Assembly: GCA_019649035.1 (NCBI GenBank)
Contig: BMAT01007340.1
Coordinates: forward strand, 307,587 to 363,744
Reading direction: 5' to 3'
Length of the DNA: 56,158 bases
From: Elysia marginata
Lineage: Eukaryota > Mollusca > Gastropoda > Plakobranchidae
The notes beneath the pieces were generated by a model. The model was not told the origin of the DNA. It was given only the letters and a program-made list of their open reading frames with translations, and made no database searches. The translations under genes were made by a program, and so were the position numbers. Positions within the stretch are counted from its first letter, which is position 1; every line of letters begins with the position of its first letter. Shown here in pieces: positions 42,941 to 55,366 of the stretch.

Positions 42941-45900
42941 ATAGCCTTATATATTTTTAACCTCCTAATCATTCTGGTCATCCATATGTTAAGTTGGTTG
43001 TGAGAGTTGTGGACTGTCTCATATCTTCTCTAAAGTGTAGAAATTGTATCGAAGTGTTAATGTGTTGTGAGGGGCGAGTTAGAAACTCTGCCTTATGACT
43101 GACTGTATCACATGCTGGGCTTGTCTGATGTGGACGTCAAGCTCTACATCCAATTGTTGCACAAAGACGTCGTTGGTGAACGAATCATTGGCTAATAGAT
43201 TACACATAGTCATAATTTACATTCCTCCTAATCTGCCCCTCCCCCCTCTCCCCCTCTAGGATCTAGGAAATAATTTATTCAGTTCATGCAATCAAGATTT
43301 TTCCGGCTTTATTTTCATTTAATGGTAATCTTAATGGATCATCATGTTAGAAATCAATTTCTACAAAAACTCATACATTGTATGTATGAGGCTTTTTTTA
43401 AAATTTTTTTTTCTTCTCTTCACCTTCCCCCCCTTTTTTTAATGAAGGTGAAATTGTAAGGTTTTTCTCTATACAATATGCACACTATTTTTTTTCCTCC
43501 ACACAATATTCTGTCATAGTTTTTTTAAAGCTTGAATTTATGCTAGTCACTTTCAAGAAAAGCTATTTTTACTCATCAGGTTAACTTCATGCAGAAGGAG
43601 AAAAACATGTTGTAGCTCTGAAAATAAGCTTTGAAATAAACTTTTTATATTGGATTTAAGAAAGAAAACTGTAACAGATAAAACATCAGGCTGTGAGTCT
43701 TTTTTTATTTAATTTAATTTAATTTTGAAATTTCCACAACAATCGCTTGGTCAGGGAATATAGGGAGCAGTTTCTTTATTTATACTGTATCGATTGAAGA
43801 TATTCTAAATTTTTATTTTTGCAACTGAGTTTTCTGCATTTTCAAAATTTCTATGTCCCAGGATTTCTTGAGCACCTCATGTTTTAAAACCATGCACCTT
43901 TAGTGAAAAGCAATTTAAAAAAAAATGTTTTTATTTCCATTCTAATACAATATCAAGCTCTGGAAGATTATGAAAGGTATTTTTTTTTGTCTTTTTAGTC
44001 TTTTTTATTTATTCAAGCTTGCATCTTTATGTTCCTTTTTTTTTTGCAAATCTATTTTTTGTTTTGCCTCTTTGCAACTTGTGACAAAAAAAAAAGAAAT
44101 ATATAATAAAAAACTTTCTCACCAAAGTATCGTTTACATCACCCTTTACTTGATCAGTTCTCCCCAGTCTTGCTAAGCCTCACATTAAATCATTTGATAT
44201 TTTTTTTTTCGGTTAGATTCCTTTGCTCTTTTGATCCCACCCCAAAGTTTTGTAAATCTTGCATTCCATGCCTTGATAAAGGTGCATATTCCAATAAAGA
44301 GGTAATTCCTATTTGCCTTTTGCCCTTTTTGTTGCTTTCACCATTAATTTTTGTAAAATTAGTTGTGTGTGTTGTTTTCTTTGTTTTTTTTTTCTTGTGT
44401 TTTTTTACAAAAGAAGCTTAATTTCTTTTGCTTTTTAAAGAAAACTTTTGTTCTTCCGTCAATCTAAAGAAAACAACTAAAAATAATGTGCAAAAGATGA
44501 AACCCGTGAAATGGACAAATAATATGAAACTCGTTAAGGTTTTTCAAAATGAAAAATCAGTTTAGTAGTATGTATCTGGGAAGAGAGAGGGAGAAAAGCA
44601 AGATATAATTTTCATCTGTTCATTCCTTGAAGCTTTTGAAAATCTAGTGGACAAGGATATTATTGCCAGATTGCTGTTGATAAATAGTATGACCTAGATA
44701 GAATTTCTGGTTTGTTAATGTTATCATTTTTTTGTTGAAAAATGAATCTGCTCTTCTGCAAATTTATTTTATATATGTGTAGTTGTTTTGGGTAAAAAAA
44801 ATTTGGACCTCAATAAATTATTCTTTATGTCAGTGGAAAGCACATGCTATAGTAAAAGAAGGTCAGATTAGTTCACCTTAAAGAATGAGGTTTAAACTTG
44901 GTTGGCAAAGTGGGGGTCAAACTACTGGTCCTGGAAAAAATTCACTAAGCTTTTATTGTAAGCTTACATTGAGGATTGGTCAGGCATGCTTAATCTCAAA
45001 ACATTTTGACTTTCCATTTTCACCTTATTCATGACTTCGCCTCTTATGTGACTTTAAAGTTTAGGACATCCGCTCATAAAGATATGTGCCGAGAGACTTG
45101 TCAGAAATAATGTCATGTCAGGCTGTGAAGCTAAACAAAATGTTTCTGAACTATGTCATATAATTTTGTTGAGTAGGTAATGGGTTGATTGCAACATTTC
45201 AAACACAAATAAGTTTTACAGAACACAACATTTAGCACCCAAAAACGAATACGTTTTGAGTGATTCTAACATGAGAAAAGTCACACTTTCTGAGTTCAAG
45301 GAGATTCTAATATGAATTTCAAAAAGTGAGAACATTGTACTGATGATGCAAGTCTTGAGAATGACTGTAAGTAACACTTTGGTTTTAAGGTCAATAAATC
45401 CACTGCTGTTTTCTTGTTATATTAGATGTGACCTATACATTAAATACGACCTTTTCAAAATTAATATGAAATGTTGATAGAGTAAAATATATCTGTACCA
45501 GTAGTTATTTTTTTTTTACGCAAAACGACTTTTTGTCCCAGCTCCATATAAATGTACATGTTGGAATCTAAACCTTGAAGAAAGACCTCCCTCTTTTTTA
45601 GACCTGTTTTAAACAACTATTTGATAATTTCCAAAGCAAGTATTCATGGTTTTCACGATAAATTCAGTAGCACAAAATTGTTAACATGTTCAGTGGTTTC
45701 CCCCTCTTACATTGAATGTAAGTTATTGTAAAGAGCATTTTTATGTGTCGCTTTTCCATCTTAAAACTAGGTTTTAAAAAGTGGATGCTCCGAATTGTTT
45801 TGAAAGGTTCTTACTGTAAATACATTCAATTTCATGCAACTGTTGTAGTGATACTGTGAAAGGTTTTTTTGTACCTATTGAAAAATTAAACCTGGACTGA

Positions 45901-46100
45901 GGCCAACTAGTGAGATAAAATTATGTTTGGTATAAGATCCGCAAGTTTTCAGGATTTCACTTTTGATTAGACGTCCAAGAAAACCCATAACCTTTACCCC
46001 ATGAAGAGTCTCAGCTGTTTGCATTTTCCACTGCGGCTATCTTTCCTGTGCATTTTGCTTTCTATTTGAAGTCTTTATCTTCATTTACATCTAATCAAAC

Positions 46101-46198
46101 TTGCTCTATGCCAGCTTTTAAAACTGACCATAGGTCAATTAAGGTGAATTTGCTTTATGCCAGCTTTTAACACTAGCGATAGGTCAATTAAAGTGAAA
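46101..46198. repeat. Tandem duplication of a 49-bp unit
   Basis: Two adjacent units starting TTGCTCTATGCCAGCTTTTA and TTGCTTTATGCCAGCTTTTA, diverged at several positions, so older than the 60-bp repeat. Confidence 0.85.
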
Positions 46199-49100
46199 AA
46201 CCTCTAATATTTCCGACATGTTTTAAGTCAGGAGCACAATCAATTCTGTATGATAGTTTTAGCTTTTTCATATTATTTTAGTGTTGCATTCTGCTCTTTT
46301 CTCCCTATATGTGATGCTGAATTCGGCACAGATGATCTGCTTTTTCGCAGGCCTATAACAAATCATTAAATATATAATCTATCTTTATATATACATAATA
46401 TATAATATATATACATGCATATAAGAAGTACTTTTTCAATTTACATCTCCCCTCAACATATTCAGTGCTGGTGATGTTTCAATGCTTGAACTTTCCATTA
46501 TATGTCACATAATCCATTGCTGTAAACTGTGGACAGTATAATTATGTACCTATATAAAAATTGAATTATTTTATAACATCAAAAGTTATGATAATGGGAC
46601 CAAGTACAAGACCGACGTTTGTGTAATAACAATAACAATAAAAATGATTATGGCGAAAATGGTTTTAAGTAACGGTTATGCGTTTTAGATGGCTTTCAAT
46701 TTCTGCAGAAACTTTATAGCTCTCCACGTATAAAATGGAACAGTGTCCTCGAGGTGCACAGAAAGCTGTAGTGAATAGTTTTTTAAAACCTTTCATATGC
46801 AAACCATTAAATAGCCTCTCTTATGTCTTCATAATTGAGAGATTATTCGTATTCAGAGAAAATGTGAAGCCACACAATTTCAAACTTCTCAACAAGGAAT
46901 AAAATGGGATTCAACTACAGACTTTTTTGGGTCCAGAACGTTGTGTTTGGGACACTAGTTTCAAGATTTGGCATCCTATTGGGGCCGATCAACCAAAATA
47001 CTGAAAATACTGAGAATATTGACATAGGACTGGTTTGTTGACATGCTGTGTTTTGTGCAATGTATAGTATACAAACCAGATACAAATCAACACATTAGAG
47101 ATACATCTTCAACAGAAAAACATACATACAACAAGAATAGAAGAATGGGTTGAAGAAAAAAGACATTATAACAAAGAGATGATAATAAGAAAAAAATTAT
47201 GAAAGCCAACAAAACAACCTCATTCTTTTTTCAAAACTTTTCCCCCGCTATCTGTGCTGCTGTCATTTCTCATTTATCTTATGTTGAAAATGCAAATTAA
47301 TGAAGACTGATTTAGTAATATGTTAAAAAACGATAATTGAATAAATGTGAACCGAATAAGCCTAAAGCCCTACATCAAAACTCAAAGCTGTTTTCTTGGC
47401 TTCAAAACACTTTCCCATCATCAATTTTCTTAGAAAAAAGATATTCATAACCCTTTAAAAAGATAAAAAGTTTAAATCGTAAATGTAAGTATTTTTGGTT
47501 CAAATGAAACGTTTTTTTTTATATCTTCTTATTAGGCATGTCATAAAAATGAGGCTATTATTATTTCCTTTTTCTGCTGTTCTCATTTCAAACCAATTTC
47601 ACTGGTGTGAACTGTTTTTAAATCCCATTATTTCCATATAAAATAGAGGTAAAGAAATAGCCTTTCAAAGCGATTTAAGTTGATTGATAAACAGACATGA
47701 ACAAAGTACAGTTTGCACCGAATCAACAGCCATCGTTGGTTTATCCAGAGAACGTTAAAAATTTTGAATACCTTGCAATATAAAACTAAAAATGCATCAT
47801 CTTTAAATATGTTTAAAAATCATGTTGATCGTGAACTGGTGTCTCGTAAAAATAATTTTGATTGATTTTTGTTTCTATGGTGGTGAATTGATCTCTCTTA
47901 AATATGCTTTTGATTAATTCTAGTTTTCTATGAATTTTTTTTTCGGGCGTTTGAAGGATGATAATCCTATATGGCCTTTGTAATGATAGGATGTGATATA
48001 GAAGTCATGGAATGCATGTAACATCTATCGGCCACCTGAATCAGCTGAATGTATGATCGATGCTCCTGTTGTGGATAAACCGTATCTGCATCCATGTACA
48101 ATCTTTATTGTGTTTAAATAAATCTCGCAGTATGTGCTTTAAGTTTGATTCACGTGTCAGCTTTGATCGGGCATCCCACCGGAAGTTGCCGTATTTATTT
48201 AACCAGGATTCTCAGTTCTATAATGCTGCAATACTCTTGGTACTGCCGACTTCCGATGGGAGTTCTCAGATCACCAGACATGTGTTGCTGCTAGAGTTAT
48301 TGCTTCTCCTCCGCCAATAAATTTTGCCCACAAAAAAATGTGTGTCCTTGCGTTCTTTCTATTTTTGTTGTAGCTGTATTACTCGCGCACTATCAAAGTC
48401 TTCTAATAGTCAAAATGGGTTTAACATTAATGGTGTTAAATGTTTTTACTTTTCCCAAATATATATATATATTTTTTTTTACATTTTATTTGATATATTG
48501 AAAAACCTGAAAATTATTGGATTATTCGTTTTCTTCCGCTACATTTCTGACAGGACAGTTAATTTCTAAATAATGCATTTAATGGGATCCGACCAAGTTC
48601 AAACAAAGAGAGCTTTTAGTTCTCCGAATACAGTGGAGTCTGCTTAAGATAAACCCTTTTTCAATATAAACTTTGGAGTAATATAAAATAGAGTTTTGTC
48701 CTCTTTTTTTTCTCCATAATGTCACTGCTTAATACAAGCTTTGAACAAAATAAACTTTTTAGTCGGACCCGGGGGGGGGGGGGTATCTGAATATGATTCT
48801 ACTAAACCGAAGAATAGGAGTTCAATTAAGTGATCGTTCAGACGTGAAAATTTGGACATATAAGTATCGGTTATACAAACACTGAACAGTCAGATATTTA
48901 GGGTAATTAGAATAATTCTCTAATCTTTAAAATGTCACCTGACTTGAAAAAGGCACTTAGTAAGTTACAGCTTTTGACGAAACAGATGACGTTACTGTAT
49001 AAAGCGCATAGGTTTCTTGTTTCACTAGTGGTCAACTTGATTGCTTCATTTTTGTAAATAAATTGTCTTAAGACTACTTTCATTTTTTAGTAACTAGTCT

Positions 49101-49854
49101 TAGTTTGATACTTTGCTGGCATTGTTTAGTTTTGCTGTTAATAGCTGTGAGTATGTTTAAACTTCTTATGTTTTTTTACAAAGGGAGAAAAGCAGTAAAA
49201 TTAATTTTATACCGAATCAAGCCAGCCTTTTTAATTAAAAAACAGACTTTATGTATTAGTTCTCTATACGATCACGAGCGGTTTAAAAGTTTTCAACAAG
49301 TATAAAAGCTAAAACACCAGGACTGTGCTATACTGGTCAGCCTGAGTGCAAAGTTTAGACTGACATGCTGCAGCACAGTAACCATAAATGACACGAGTAT
49401 ACCCATACTTTGTCAAGGTGTTTTGCAAATAAACTTTAAACCTTTTCAAAATTAAAACATGCACCACGCCCCCTATACGCTACTTTACCATTATCTTAAT
49501 GTACCGGTATTTTGTTAATTGCCATTACCACACACCATAGAGACAATTCTCTTCATTTCTGTGATTTGAATTGTTTAAAGTAGCTGTGCAGAAAAAATGA
49601 GAATGTTAATATGCTTTCTTAAGACACCCTTCAAAAATTTAGGATCCCAAGCCAAACATTGAGTAAACGCAAAAGGGAGGTAGGCCTATAAGTTTGGCTA
49701 CATTACCAGTACAAAACAACTTTACGTCTTGGCATCACCAGTATTGGAGGAAGATTAATAGACATTCTCTTTTTGAAGGCAAATTAAAGAATGATCGCGA
49801 ATGAAATTTTTATATATAGAGATCTATAATTTATATATACCCTTCAAAAGAAAA

Positions 49855-50110
49855 CGGTGGCTCAGTGAGTACAACTTGTGGCTATGAAGTATCATGGCAT
49901 AGGTTCAGGATTTGATCCCCGACGCCCTGAGTCAAGTATGTATTCGTTCGATTCCCTGTGACTATCCAACATGGTGGTGTGATCAGGACTGGTACATATA
50001 TTGAGACAGCCCTTGTAGACCTAAAGGCAAGGAAAACCTAAGTGTTGGCTTACCTCTCTATGTCGCACTTCAAAGTGCGCCTACATGTAGGTCCTGCAAT
50101 TTGTATTCTA
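49855..50110 (+). mobile_element. tRNA-derived SINE
   Basis: The A box-like TGGCTCAGTGAG (49858-49869) and the B box-like GGATTTGATCCCC (49908-49920) form a tRNA-like head, followed by about 190 bp of body. The 3' limit is estimated from the return to AT-rich sequence. Confidence 0.65.
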
Positions 50111-50285
50111 AGCATTTCCACCAAATTAACGCTGGTTTCATTATTGTGACTTATCATCACTCTGTGTACAATAGATTTGTTACCTTTTTAGCCCACTTGA
50201 AATACCATTTTTAAACACGACCAGGCCTTTTCTATAACTTTAAAGAACTCATTGAGGATAATAAAACAACTTTTGTAGCAACATC

Positions 50286-50360
50286 TTATACTGTCGAGTT
50301 CAGTTAGATCTCAGCAGGTGCATTGATGATGGGGATGTGGTGGGGTAAGGGGTGGGGCTT
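50286..50360. repeat. Direct repeat flanking a SINE, left copy
   Basis: TCAGTTAGATCTCAG and GATGATGGGG, followed by a GT/GGGG-rich tract, recur at 50650-50720. About 70 bp with roughly 80 percent identity by eye. Too long for a SINE target duplication. Confidence 0.8.
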
Positions 50361-50454
50361 GGCTAGGTTGTTTGAATTTTAACGTCTCTTTTCAACTAAA
50401 AGGTTATATCAGAGACGGCGCTTGGAGCAATTGAAAGCGTGCTGACACACTGTG

Positions 50455-50649
50455 ATGTAAGGAGCCCTTGCATACACCATACCCAGTCACATTATCCTGA
50501 GACCGGGCCTGCCAGACTTAGCACTAAATCCATAATCCCAGACTCTAGGCGGATCAGCTGGTAATACTAATTTTAAAGTCCTTGGTTTGACTCGGCCGGG
50601 GATCGAAACACGCACCTCCCGATCTTACCGCTAGGCCACAGAGCCGGTG
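50455..50649 (-). mobile_element. tRNA-derived SINE, minus strand
   Basis: Reading the minus strand from 50649: A box TGGCCTAGCGGTAAG (complement of 50624-50638) and B box with TTTCGATCCCC (complement of about 50599-50609), then a body with CTGGGATTATGGATTTAG and GGCCCGGTCTCAGGATAATG. It lies between two long direct repeats. Confidence 0.8.
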
Positions 50650-50720
50650 TTATACTGACGAGATCAGTTAGATCTCAGTATGTGTATTGATGATGGGGTG
50701 GGGGAAGGAGGTGAGGGCAA
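50650..50720. repeat. Direct repeat flanking a SINE, right copy
   Basis: Partner of 50286-50360: TTATACTGACGAGATCAGTT, then TAGATCTCAG, GATGATGGGG and a G-rich tract. Confidence 0.8.
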
Positions 50721-50961
50721 GGGGAGGGGCAATGACATAATTACCATGCTTGATTATTCCTATTTACATGTGATCTCACCGGAGGCGACACGGGTGGTCA
50801 TTAGCTTCGATAGCTGACAGTTGACGCTAAATTGTTGTAGGCTAAAAGTCCATCTTGTCTGTGGTGCGAAGCCTGGAGAGAAAGGGGGATTTGGGAGGAG
50901 GGGCAGTCAGGACATGAAAGAGATAAAAAGAGATATAGACAGACAAAACAAAAAGTGGTAC

Positions 50962-50963
<2 letters not shown>

Positions 50964-51010
<47 letters not shown>
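50964..51010. repeat. (GA)n microsatellite
   Basis: About 23 GA units. Simple repeat that creates Arg/Glu and Ser/Leu open frames on the two strands. Confidence 0.95.
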
Positions 51011-51013
<3 letters not shown>

Positions 51014-51452
51014 AGAGAAGGGACCATAGACTTGTATGAGTACGTATGCAAGTGTATGCATATTGGTATGTGTGTTCTTTGAATTAAATATGTGGTAAGA
51101 AAAATATGCAGACTTGTGGCTCCTAGGCTGACGGTGGAAAGACAAATATAGCTTTATTCACCAGTTTTCTTCAGATTGTACTTACTTCTAATTGTCTTCA
51201 CAGTAAAACGGAAGAGGTAAGTTTGGGAAGTCTAAGGTTTTTTTTTTAAAAAATCGTATTTTTGACTGAACCAAAGTTGCTTAGCCTAAGAAGAGCTTTC
51301 AATGTACATAATTTTATTTTTCATCTGTAGGCCTACTTGTCCATTATAATCGAAACGATAAAAGCTCTTTGAATTCATTGTGTTGATTTACGTTTTTTTT
51401 TGGATTCTTTTCAACTTTTTGTATGTTCATCCTATTTAACAATCTTCTTTTT

Positions 51453-51524
51453 TCCTTCTTGAGCGTGTTTTTTACGCACTCTCTTTTATCCTTCTTGAGC
51501 GTGTTTTCTACGCACTCTCATAAT
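51453..51524. repeat. Two-copy tandem repeat, 36-bp unit
   Basis: TCCTTCTTGAGCGTGTTTT and TACGCACTCTC occur twice, once per unit. Each unit also has an internal imperfect inverted pair (GAGCGT and ACGCACTC). Confidence 0.85.
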
Positions 51525-53470
51525 TCTTTACACTTCTTAAAATCTTTGCTTTATCTTTATCATCAGTAATGCCTGGTTGTGCTACTTTCAGGTTTCAAAA
51601 AGGTCTTTCGATTGATAAATAATTAGGAAAATCAAGTGTATCACTCTTAATCTTACTTTTCACGCATATGCTTTGAAATAGGAACGTTGATGCGTGGTTT
51701 TTTTATCTTCACTTACTAAAATTTTAGTGTAAAGTCTTCTGCTTTTACGTTTTAAGCTTGGTTTATATCCCAATAGAATCAAACTTTAATTTAGACATTC
51801 ATAATTATTACCCATTATAGCGCCGTAGAAAACAAGTTGAGATGAATCCCAGGCAGATTTCACATAAAAAATAAACAAAAAAAAAATTAACTTCCCAAGT
51901 TAAAACAAAGATAAAGAGTAAAAGGTAAAGAAAGTTGCCTGTTATTTGTTTGGCTATCGCGACCCTAAAACTGGAACGCAGTTGTTACGGCTAGCTTTAA
52001 GTCGAAACTCAACTGAGAGTAAAAAAAAAAAGATCAAAGTCATCCTGAACTTGTAGAATGATCAATCTACCGCAAAGAATGGTTTGCTGAGCGCGCATAT
52101 CTTGGCCAAAATATTATTATAGTGCTTGAAATAGAAAGTAGCCCTAGTGAGGACCTTTCAATTACCTCCCTTAACGTCTACGACGGCATCGCAACACGGT
52201 AGATATGGCGTAACTGGAAGTCGCTACAGAAAAATACAATGTAAGTTTTCTTTTGACCACTCGCTGTAACTGGACTAAATAGAAACTTTCCTTTCGTAGT
52301 CGAAGGAAAGTTTTTGAGCTGAATAGAACGTTCATAACTGTAAAATATATGGGAATCTATTTTGAAGAAGTCCCAAAACTCACATATCAGTGACCTAAAA
52401 TGTCTTACTGCTTCCGACAACATCTACATGTACTTTAGGCGTACTTCACTCCTTTGTGTATTCTTTAGGGGCCGGCCTGTTTACATCTCTGGAGAGCAGT
52501 TTTATCTTTAGCTGAAAAAAACATCACATCGATTTTAAAGAGAAATTTGGCCGAAAATAAAACAGAAAAAAACAGTATAAAAAGGTATTCGTTTTGATTC
52601 ATCATATTCTCACCAACAGTCGAAGAAGCGAGTTGTGGTTTGAATTGATTTTATTCAACACAAGCGCTGATACTCGATCTAAACAAAGTAAGTTTGCTGG
52701 TTTTTTTTTCTTTTCACATCTATCACAAATCTTCCCGGCACAAACCAAGTGCAGTATCTGCAGTGTAAACCATATGAGAGACACTGCATTTTTTTTCCAC
52801 GCAAAAATTTGCAAATCAATTTTTTTTTAACCTGTGTATTTCTGACAGCCTCAAATAACTGGATGTCGTAAATGCTGGAAAACAATGTAATCTGACATTT
52901 GTGTCTATTCTTTAGTTCTTGGATATAAAAACTATGCCGATCAAGTCTTCTTAGATACATGTGGTATTTTCAGATAATTTGATCTTATCAAACTCAAAAC
53001 TGCGAAAACCTACTTGCTTGTTATGTTTGAAAAATGACAAAAAGATAAGAGGAATAACTGTAAACCTAAGAATTAATATTGAAAATATCAAAACAAGATC
53101 TGAAAAAAATGAAGAAATACTTTTTGTGATTTTGTCTCTTCCTTCCGTTTTGCTATCAAATAAAAATTCAACATAGAAACCTTCGATCGTCTTGGAAACT
53201 TCTCATGGAGTGTTGAGAAATGTCAATTTCAGAGAAACATCCAAATATGTTCTATTATTTCTCCAACATCAAAAATTTGCACAGCGGTCAAAACTTTTAC
53301 ACTCTCATTTAAGCTTCATAAGAATAGTTCTAGGTTAGCATAAAAACATATTTATTCTTTATGTGTCCAAATTATTTACTCTATCAATAGAAGCGTTAGA
53401 CAGTTTTTTTCTCTGCACAAGCTATGTTAGGGCCTACATATAGAGTTGTATTGTCGGTACCGTATTCCAC

Positions 53471-53544
53471 ACGTCACGTACGGACATTGTGGTTATGTGA
53501 ACACAAAGGAACGAAGATGGATTTCTCTACTTAGACATCAAAAG
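53471..53544 (+). promoter_or_regulatory. Possible 5' UTR exon and promoter-proximal site of the second gene
   Basis: ACGTCACGTACG (53471-53482) resembles a CRE/E-box-like site, and a strong donor (AAAG then GTAAGA) lies at 53545. A UTR exon ending at 53544 could splice to the acceptor at 53885. Inferred from motifs only. Confidence 0.3.
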
Positions 53545-53885
53545 GTAAGATGCTGCGTTTAAAGCCATTGAAAAAAGCCTTTAACATAGTGACAAAAATA
53601 ATTTTTTGTTTGCACAAATAAATAGTATTGTGTCAATTTAGTCCATGCACTCCCACATCCCTACCCCTAACCACTTTCTTTTTGTACAACCCACAACCGG
53701 AAAAACCTACTTTCTGTGCAGGGGAAAAGTGTTGAAATGAATAAGTACATGTATGTATAAAATCTTCTCTGCGCTTTTATAAACATTTGCAAATTTTCAT
53801 ACTGATTTCATTTTTGTCCTTTTTAAACCCTCTCTCCTCTCCCTTTTCATCCCAAACCCTTTTTCCACATACATATCCGAACCAG

Positions 53886-54126
53886 CCATGTCTGTAACAG
53901 TTCGAACCACAAATTGTCGTCTGCTGCCTATGTTAGGGGCGGTAACTCTCCTCGTCCTGTTGGCTTGCCAAGTATCTGTGGCGCAGGAAGACGATACTTC
54001 TACCGACGCTACTACAACCACAACAGAGACTAACGGCATCAGCAACAACAAGCGATATGGTCGCGGGAACATAATCATCGGAGGCGCCTTCGGCTTGAAC
54101 GACAGGGAGAAGAGGCGGGCGGGCAG
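53886..54126 (+). CDS. Unrecognised secreted, prohormone-like protein, first coding exon
   Basis: A pyrimidine tract and AACCAG acceptor (53885) are followed by CC and ATG 53888. Residues 1-32 form a signal peptide: basic start, hydrophobic core LGAVTLLVLLACQV and a likely cut at SVA/QED. Then come a Thr-rich spacer, a KR pair (55-56), YGRGNIIIGGAFGLND (57-72) and REKRR (73-77). A peptide between KR and KRR sites is typical of neuropeptide or hormone precursors, but I do not recognise the family. The donor at 54127 (GTGGGA) leaves two bases (AG) that the exon at 55139 completes as Arg80. The exon is more GC-rich than its flanks, which supports coding. Confidence 0.7.
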
Positions 54127-55138
54127 GTGGGATAGGCTATAACTACAATAATATTAGACTATAATCAAGGCTTGAAAACATATCAAAGGCAAGTGTTTTT
54201 CTTTTTCACTGAAAACGTAGTTCAAACCACTGCTAATTTTATAACTCAAATCTTTCAATAATTGAGGATGGACATATGGTCAACTACAGAACACCAACAG
54301 GAAACCTACTGGACATGTGACTCAATGGTAAAGTGGAACATAGCTTGGTCTTTCAGGCCAATAGAATGGAGTTCAAACCAATTTTACGCATTCTCTTGGC
54401 CGACGCAGATACTTTACATGGTTACTTTGAAAGGCAGTAAAAGATCGACAGTCAGTTGGTTTAACAAGCACTCAAGTTTAGAAACTCTTATTCATTGCTT
54501 AGGAAATATTACTTGTGTACATAGTTATGGACAGTTTCTACAAAACATATTAGCACTTTCTGGATACAGCAGGCTCGATGTTTAAAAAAAAAAGTACTGC
54601 ACACTGGTTTGTTAACATATTCAGCCAAGAGGAAACGCTTTTTGTGCAAAAGAAACCATTGCATCTGAAAGTATTGCTTTTTTAGCAATTTTTTTTTTAC
54701 AAGAAACCTAATATTTTTTTTTCTCTACAGTTTTAAATATCATAAACCTTTAATGCTAAATAATGTCATACAGCACACTGGTATTTCGTTTTTTTCCTTA
54801 AATATTCTTTTCTGTTCTTTCCTTTCTCTATTACTCATTTTTAAAAATTTTTCTATACTCTTATAAATCTATATCTTCAGATTACACCCCCCCCCTCTTC
54901 ATATTTTCCAAACCTCGAATCCTTCTATTTTCCCTCTAATCTGCCTCCTGCTTTTCCTTCTCCTATCTCATTTTCACTCTTTCCTTTAATTTACCCCTCT
55001 CTTCCCCTTTGTCCGTTGCAGGTGACTGTTTTGCTGTCGAAAAAATTTAAGCAAACACCAGTCTAATCTCTTTTACCTTTTTTCTCTCTCCATCCTCTTT
55101 CGCTCCTAAACCTTTTCTTCCTGCTCAACGTTTTCCAG
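54127..55138 (+). other. Intron of the second gene
   Basis: About 1 kb, AT-rich, ending in a long pyrimidine stretch (54860-55137) before the acceptor. A 107-residue open frame at 54262-54585 has no coding support. Confidence 0.6.
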
Positions 55139-55360
55139 ACGTCGTGGCGGCGCCGAGACCTTCTCCATTTCGAAATACATCTCTGAGGCGTCCGGCAAGC
55201 GACGCAAGAACAGACGGCGAGGGGGTAAGAATGATGCGAATCTGGACACAGACTCGGACACCAACACTGCCGAACTGACCAACAATATCGATAGGCTGGC
55301 TGAGCTCAACCAGGCCATGGCGGACAGGGCGGCAGAGCAGGAGCAGCAGCGCCGAGAGAG
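55139..55360 (+). CDS. Unrecognised secreted, prohormone-like protein, second coding exon (gene incomplete)
   Basis: Continues the frame of 53886-54126 after the acceptor TTTTCCAG. Residues 80-153: RRRGGAETFSISKYISEASG (80-99) followed by KRRKNRRRGG, then an acidic, helical stretch ending AELNQAMADRAAEQEQQRRE. Gly99 followed by KRRK would be a C-terminal amidation and cleavage site in a prohormone. The last part could form a short coiled coil. The donor is GTGACT at 55361 and one codon is split, so at least one more exon lies beyond the window. Nuclear roles cannot be excluded, but the signal peptide argues for secretion. Confidence 0.68.
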
Positions 55361-55366
55361 GTGACT

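Larger units (their letters stand above)
41020..48600. other. Non-coding stretch downstream of aPKC
   Basis: AT-rich DNA with no gene that I can support. It contains a 60-bp tandem duplication (41684-41808), an (AGT)n microsatellite, a 49-bp tandem duplication (46101-46198) and AT-rich palindromic runs near 46370-46430. Several AATAAA motifs occur, but none can be tied to a transcript. Confidence 0.5.
48601..53470. other. Non-coding stretch with SINEs before the second gene
   Basis: Holds a 12-14 base G run near 48770, SINEs at 49855 and 50455, a (GA)n microsatellite and a short tandem duplication at 51453. Longer open frames on either strand are unconvincing. Confidence 0.5.

Noticed and set aside
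46370-46430. AT-rich palindromic run as a regulatory element
   Set aside because: It is explained as simple TA-rich sequence; no conserved motif is visible.
48630-48810. Possible second Tigger-like end (CAGTGGAGTCTGCTTAAG after TA)
   Set aside because: No matching inverted end was found nearby, so a bounded element cannot be defined.
50801-51145. Ser/Leu and Arg/Glu open frames
   Set aside because: Produced by a (GA)n microsatellite.
54262-54585. 107-residue open frame in the second gene's intron
   Set aside because: No acceptor or donor fits it in phase with the flanking exons, and composition is not coding-like.
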